From Streptomyces pactum (GTDB lineage Bacteria; Actinomycetota; Actinomycetes; Streptomycetales; Streptomycetaceae): 64,000 bases of DNA. This document shows positions 61,250 through 64,000 of this stretch, piece by piece. The stretch spans positions 5,163,501-5,227,500 of the forward strand of contig NZ_CP019724.1 of assembly GCF_002005225.1 (NCBI RefSeq). Reading direction: 5' to 3'. The notes below the pieces were generated by a model. That model did not search any database, had not been told where the DNA came from, and worked only from the letters and a program-made list of their open reading frames with translations. Made by a program: the position numbers and the translations under genes. Position 1 is the stretch's first letter. The number at the start of each line of letters is the position of its first letter.

Positions 61250-64000
61250 ATGTCCGTGCACAGCCACACGGCAGCCCAGCAAGACCTCGCTGCCGCACCT
61301 GAGTTCCCGCGTCATGTCGTGACCGCGGTCCTCGTCGCCCACGACGGAGCCCGTTGGCTGCCCGACGCGCTCGCCGGGCTGCTCGGCCAGGAGCGCCCCG
61401 TCCAGTACGCCGTGGCCGCCGACACCGGCAGCGCCGACGACTCCGCCCGGCTGGTCACCGACGCCCTCGGCGACGACCGCGTGCTCCACCTCGCCCGGCG
61501 CACCGGCTTCGGCCAGGCCGTCGAGGAGGCCGCCCGCACCGCCCCCGTCCTCACCCCGGACGACCTCGCGTACCTGAGGCGGCCCAGCGGCTGGGACCCC
61601 GTCACGCGCACCTGGCGCGACGACTCCTACGACCTGCCGGAGCTTCCCCACGGAGAGCCGGTGCAGTGGCTTTGGCTGCTGCACGACGACTGCGCCCCCG
61701 AACCGGACGCCCTGGCCCAGCTCCTGCGCGTCGTGGACAACGAGTACGAACTCGGCCGCGACGACGTCGCCGTCGTGGGCCCCAAACTCCGCGGCTGGTA
61801 CGACCGCCGGCAACTGCTGGAGGTCGGCGTCTCCATCGCCAACTCCGGCCGCCGCTGGACCGGCCTCGACCGCCGGGAGCAGGACCAGGGCCAGCACGAC
61901 CACGTCCGGTCCGTCCTGTCGGTGTCCACCGCGGGCATGCTGATCCGGCGTGACGTCTTCGAGCGGCTCGGCGGGTTCGACCGCCGGCTGCCCCTGATGC
62001 GCGACGACGTCGACCTGTGCTGGCGCGCGCACGCCGCCGGCCTCCGCGTCCTCGTCGCCCCAGAGGCGGTCGTACGCCACGCCGAGGCAGCATCGCGCGA
62101 ACGCCGCGCCGTCGACTGCGCGGGCCGCACCACCGCCTCCCCGCACAAGGTGGACAAGGCCGGCGCCGTCCACACCCTCCTCGTCAACGTCCGTACCGCC
62201 GCCCTGCCCTGGGTGCTGCTGCGCGTCGTCGTGGGCACCCTGCTGCGCACCCTCGCCTATCTCGTCGGCAAGGTCCCCGGACAGGCCGTCGACGAGATCC
62301 GCGGCCTGCTCGGTGTCCTGCTGCGCCCCGAACGCATCATCGCCGGACGGCGTGAACGCGGCCGCCCGCAGGTCGAGAAGGACGAACTGCGTCCCCTGTT
62401 CCCGCCTCCCGGCGCGACCATCCGCGTCACCGTCGAACAGGTCGCGGGCAACCTCGTCGGCAGCTCCGACGCCGAGACCGCGACCGGCGCCGGACGGCAC
62501 GGCGGCGGCATCGAGTCCGGACCCGGCGGCGACGACGCCGACTTCCTGGAGATCGAGCAGTTCGCCCGTCTCAAGCGCATCGCCCGCAAGCCCGGCCCGG
62601 TGCTCTTCCTCGTCCTGCTGCTCGTCTCCCTGGCCGCCTGCCGCGCACTCCTCGGCGGCGGTGCCCTGGCGGGCGGCGCGCTGCTGCCCGCCCCGGCCGG
62701 CGCCGGCGAGCTGTGGTCGCGGTACGTGGACGCGTGGCACACGGTGGGCACCGGCGGCACCGCCTCCGCACCGCCCTACCTCGCGGTCGTCGCCACGCTC
62801 GCGTCCGTACTGCTGGGCTCCACCGGACTGGCCGTCACCCTGCTGCTGGTCTGCTCGGTGCCCCTGGCCGGCGTCACCGCGTACTTCGCCTCCCGCCCGC
62901 TCGTCACCTCCCGGCTGCTGCGCGCCTGGGCGGCCGTCGCCTACGCCTTCCTGCCCGCCGCCACCGGAGCGCTCGCCGGCGGCCGCATCGGCACCGCCGT
63001 CCTCGTCGTGCTGCTGCCGCTCATCGCGCGCGCGGGCGCCGCCGCGGCCGGCCTGACGAGCTCGTCCGGCGCCCGTGGCAACTGGCGCGCCACCTGGGCG
63101 TACGCGCTGCTGCTGACGATCACCACCGCCTTCACGCCCGTCGTGTGGCCCATCGCGCTGCTCCTCGGCGTCGGCGTCCTGGCCCTGCGCAGGGGCGACA
63201 TCACGGCATACGGGCTGCGCTTCCTCGCCCAGCTCGGCACCCCCCTGCTGCTGCTCGCGCCCTGGTCGCTGTCGCTGCTCCCGTTCGGCTTCTTCGACGA
63301 GGCCGGACTGGAGTACGGCTCGTCGGCGGCCTCCGCCCTCGACCTGCTCGGGGCCAGCCCCGGTGGCCCCGGCACGGTCGGCGGGCTGGTCCTCATGGGC
63401 ATCGTGCTGGCCGCCCTGGCCGCTCTGCTGCGCTCGGAACGGCAGTTGGGCATCCGCACGGCCTGGGCCGTGGCCCTGGTCGCGCTGGTCTTCGCGGTCC
63501 TCTCCAACCGCTCCGCCTGGGCCGGCCCCGCCACCCTCGTCTACGGCATCGCCCTGCTGTCCGCCGCGACCCTCGGTGCCGACGGGGCACGCTCGCGCGT
63601 GGCCGAGCAGAGCTTCGGCTGGCGCCAGCCGGTCGCCGCCCTGATCGCCCTCGCCTCGGCCGTCGGCCCGCTGATCGCCGCCACCGGCTGGATGATCGGG
63701 GGCGCCGACGGCCCTCTGGAGCGACGTGACCCCGTCCAGGTGCCGGCGTTCGTCGCCGAGGAGAGCCGCACCCGCGACCAGGCCCGCACCCTCGTCCTCG
63801 ACAGCGACTCCGCGACCCATGTGAGCTACACGCTGGTCCGCGGCTCCGGCGCCCGCCTCGGCGACGGCGAACTGGCCGCCCGGGACGGCGGGAACAGCGG
63901 ACTCGACAAGATCGTCGCCAACCTGGTGGCCGGCTCCGGCGCCGACCAGGCCGACCAGCTCGGCGGCTTCGCCGTGCGCTACGTCCTCGTGCACCAGGGC
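61250..64000 (+). CDS. Large membrane glycosyltransferase, family 2 (3' end outside window)
   Basis: 917 codons from ATG 61250, open to the last base. The GT-A domain (about 24-330) has VTAVLVAHDGARWLPDALAG, QYAVAADTGSADDSARLV, WLWLLHDDCAPEPDALAQLL (DDxA metal site) and MRDDVDLCWRAHAAG with the catalytic acidic residues. A short basic stretch precedes about twelve hydrophobic helices from residue 445 on (PGPVLFLVLLLVSLAACRAL, LLTITTAFTPVVWPIALLLG). After a further helix an extracellular part begins (DPVQVPAFVAEESRTRDQAR). The fusion of GT2 with a long multi-helix body suggests assembly of a surface polysaccharide at the membrane. It follows whiB by about 310 bp. Confidence 0.88.
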   Translation, partial: MSVHSHTAAQQDLAAAPEFPRHVVTAVLVAHDGARWLPDALAGLLGQERPVQYAVAADTGSADDSARLVTDALGDDRVLHLARRTGFGQAVEEAARTAPVLTPDDLAYLRRPSGWDPVTRTWRDDSYDLPELPHGEPVQWLWLLHDDCAPEPDALAQLLRVVDNEYELGRDDVAVVGPKLRGWYDRRQLLEVGVSIANSGRRWTGLDRREQDQGQHDHVRSVLSVSTAGMLIRRDVFERLGGFDRRLPLMRDDVDLCWRAHAAGLRVLVAPEAVVRHAEAASRERRAVDCAGRTTASPHKVDKAGAVHTLLVNVRTAALPWVLLRVVVGTLLRTLAYLVGKVPGQAVDEIRGLLGVLLRPERIIAGRRERGRPQVEKDELRPLFPPPGATIRVTVEQVAGNLVGSSDAETATGAGRHGGGIESGPGGDDADFLEIEQFARLKRIARKPGPVLFLVLLLVSLAACRALLGGGALAGGALLPAPAGAGELWSRYVDAWHTVGTGGTASAPPYLAVVATLASVLLGSTGLAVTLLLVCSVPLAGVTAYFASRPLVTSRLLRAWAAVAYAFLPAATGALAGGRIGTAVLVVLLPLIARAGAAAAGLTSSSGARGNWRATWAYALLLTITTAFTPVVWPIALLLGVGVLALRRGDITAYGLRFLAQLGTPLLLLAPWSLSLLPFGFFDEAGLEYGSSAASALDLLGASPGGPGTVGGLVLMGIVLAALAALLRSERQLGIRTAWAVALVALVFAVLSNRSAWAGPATLVYGIALLSAATLGADGARSRVAEQSFGWRQPVAALIALASAVGPLIAATGWMIGGADGPLERRDPVQVPAFVAEESRTRDQARTLVLDSDSATHVSYTLVRGSGARLGDGELAARDGGNSGLDKIVANLVAGSGADQADQLGGFAVRYVLVHQG

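Overview
The window is high-GC DNA from a Streptomyces chromosome. The evidence is the strong G/C bias at third codon positions, a WhiB developmental regulator, F420-biosynthesis genes, a SigB/F-type sigma locus and many LytR-CpsA-Psr (LCP) proteins. The gene order resembles, from memory and without a search, the S. coelicolor segment around SCO3033 to SCO3084 (whiB, cysteine dioxygenase, fbiA/fbiB, LCP cluster, purE/purK, sigI locus, hutI-hutU, cbs, thiolase). I see no tRNA, rRNA, CRISPR, prophage or insertion sequence, so this is core chromosome with local decay and repeat growth.

Layout. 1-7.7 kb: tail of p-hydroxybenzoate hydroxylase, a BI-1 membrane protein, small hypotheticals, an acetyl-CoA acetyltransferase, an SGNH hydrolase and cystathionine beta-synthase. 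7.9-12.4 kb: a 19-bp tandem array, a small membrane protein, a relic of an FtsX-type permease, an LCP protein, an RpiR regulator and a membrane protein. 12.6-20 kb: a PLP decarboxylase divergent from a translationally coupled histidine-utilisation operon (hutU, M20 amidohydrolase, hutF, hutI). 20-22.5 kb: a SigB-family sigma factor with anti-sigma antagonist and ATP-binding anti-sigma factor. 23.5-33 kb: POT transporter, two-component system, GtrA protein, purK-purE, a dipeptidase, decayed alkene-reductase and MerR genes, and a dipeptidase-like protein lacking every metal ligand. 33-38 kb: two VOC proteins, a CGNR regulator, UDP-glucose dehydrogenase, acyl-CoA dehydrogenase and thioesterase. 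38.3-51.2 kb: seven LCP genes plus a glycosyltransferase. 51.7-64 kb: TIGR03089 protein, peptidoglycan-recognition amidase, NDP-sugar pyrophosphorylase, AlkA-like glycosylase, fbiB-fbiA, cysteine dioxygenase with a Cys-rich leader ORF, whiB and a very large membrane glycosyltransferase that runs off the window.

How the genes fit together. The 34-55 kb part supplies nucleotide sugars, glycosyl transfer, LCP ligases and a peptidoglycan-binding amidase, all consistent with building and attaching cell-wall glycopolymers. The hut operon turns urocanate into glutamate. Its last step is probably done by the M20 enzyme, because no classical HutG is present. Cystathionine beta-synthase and cysteine dioxygenase mark sulfur amino-acid metabolism at both ends.

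Most notable points: (i) an ORF ending in five cysteines, all encoded by TGT, with a well-spaced promoter that would give a leaderless mRNA, directly upstream of cysteine dioxygenase; (ii) a tandemly duplicated two-gene LCP module with a 441-bp near-identical gene-conversion tract; (iii) a dipeptidase paralogue with all six metal ligands replaced; (iv) several intergenic tandem arrays, two of which begin at the stop codon of the neighbouring gene; (v) a decayed divergent MerR/alkene-reductase pair.
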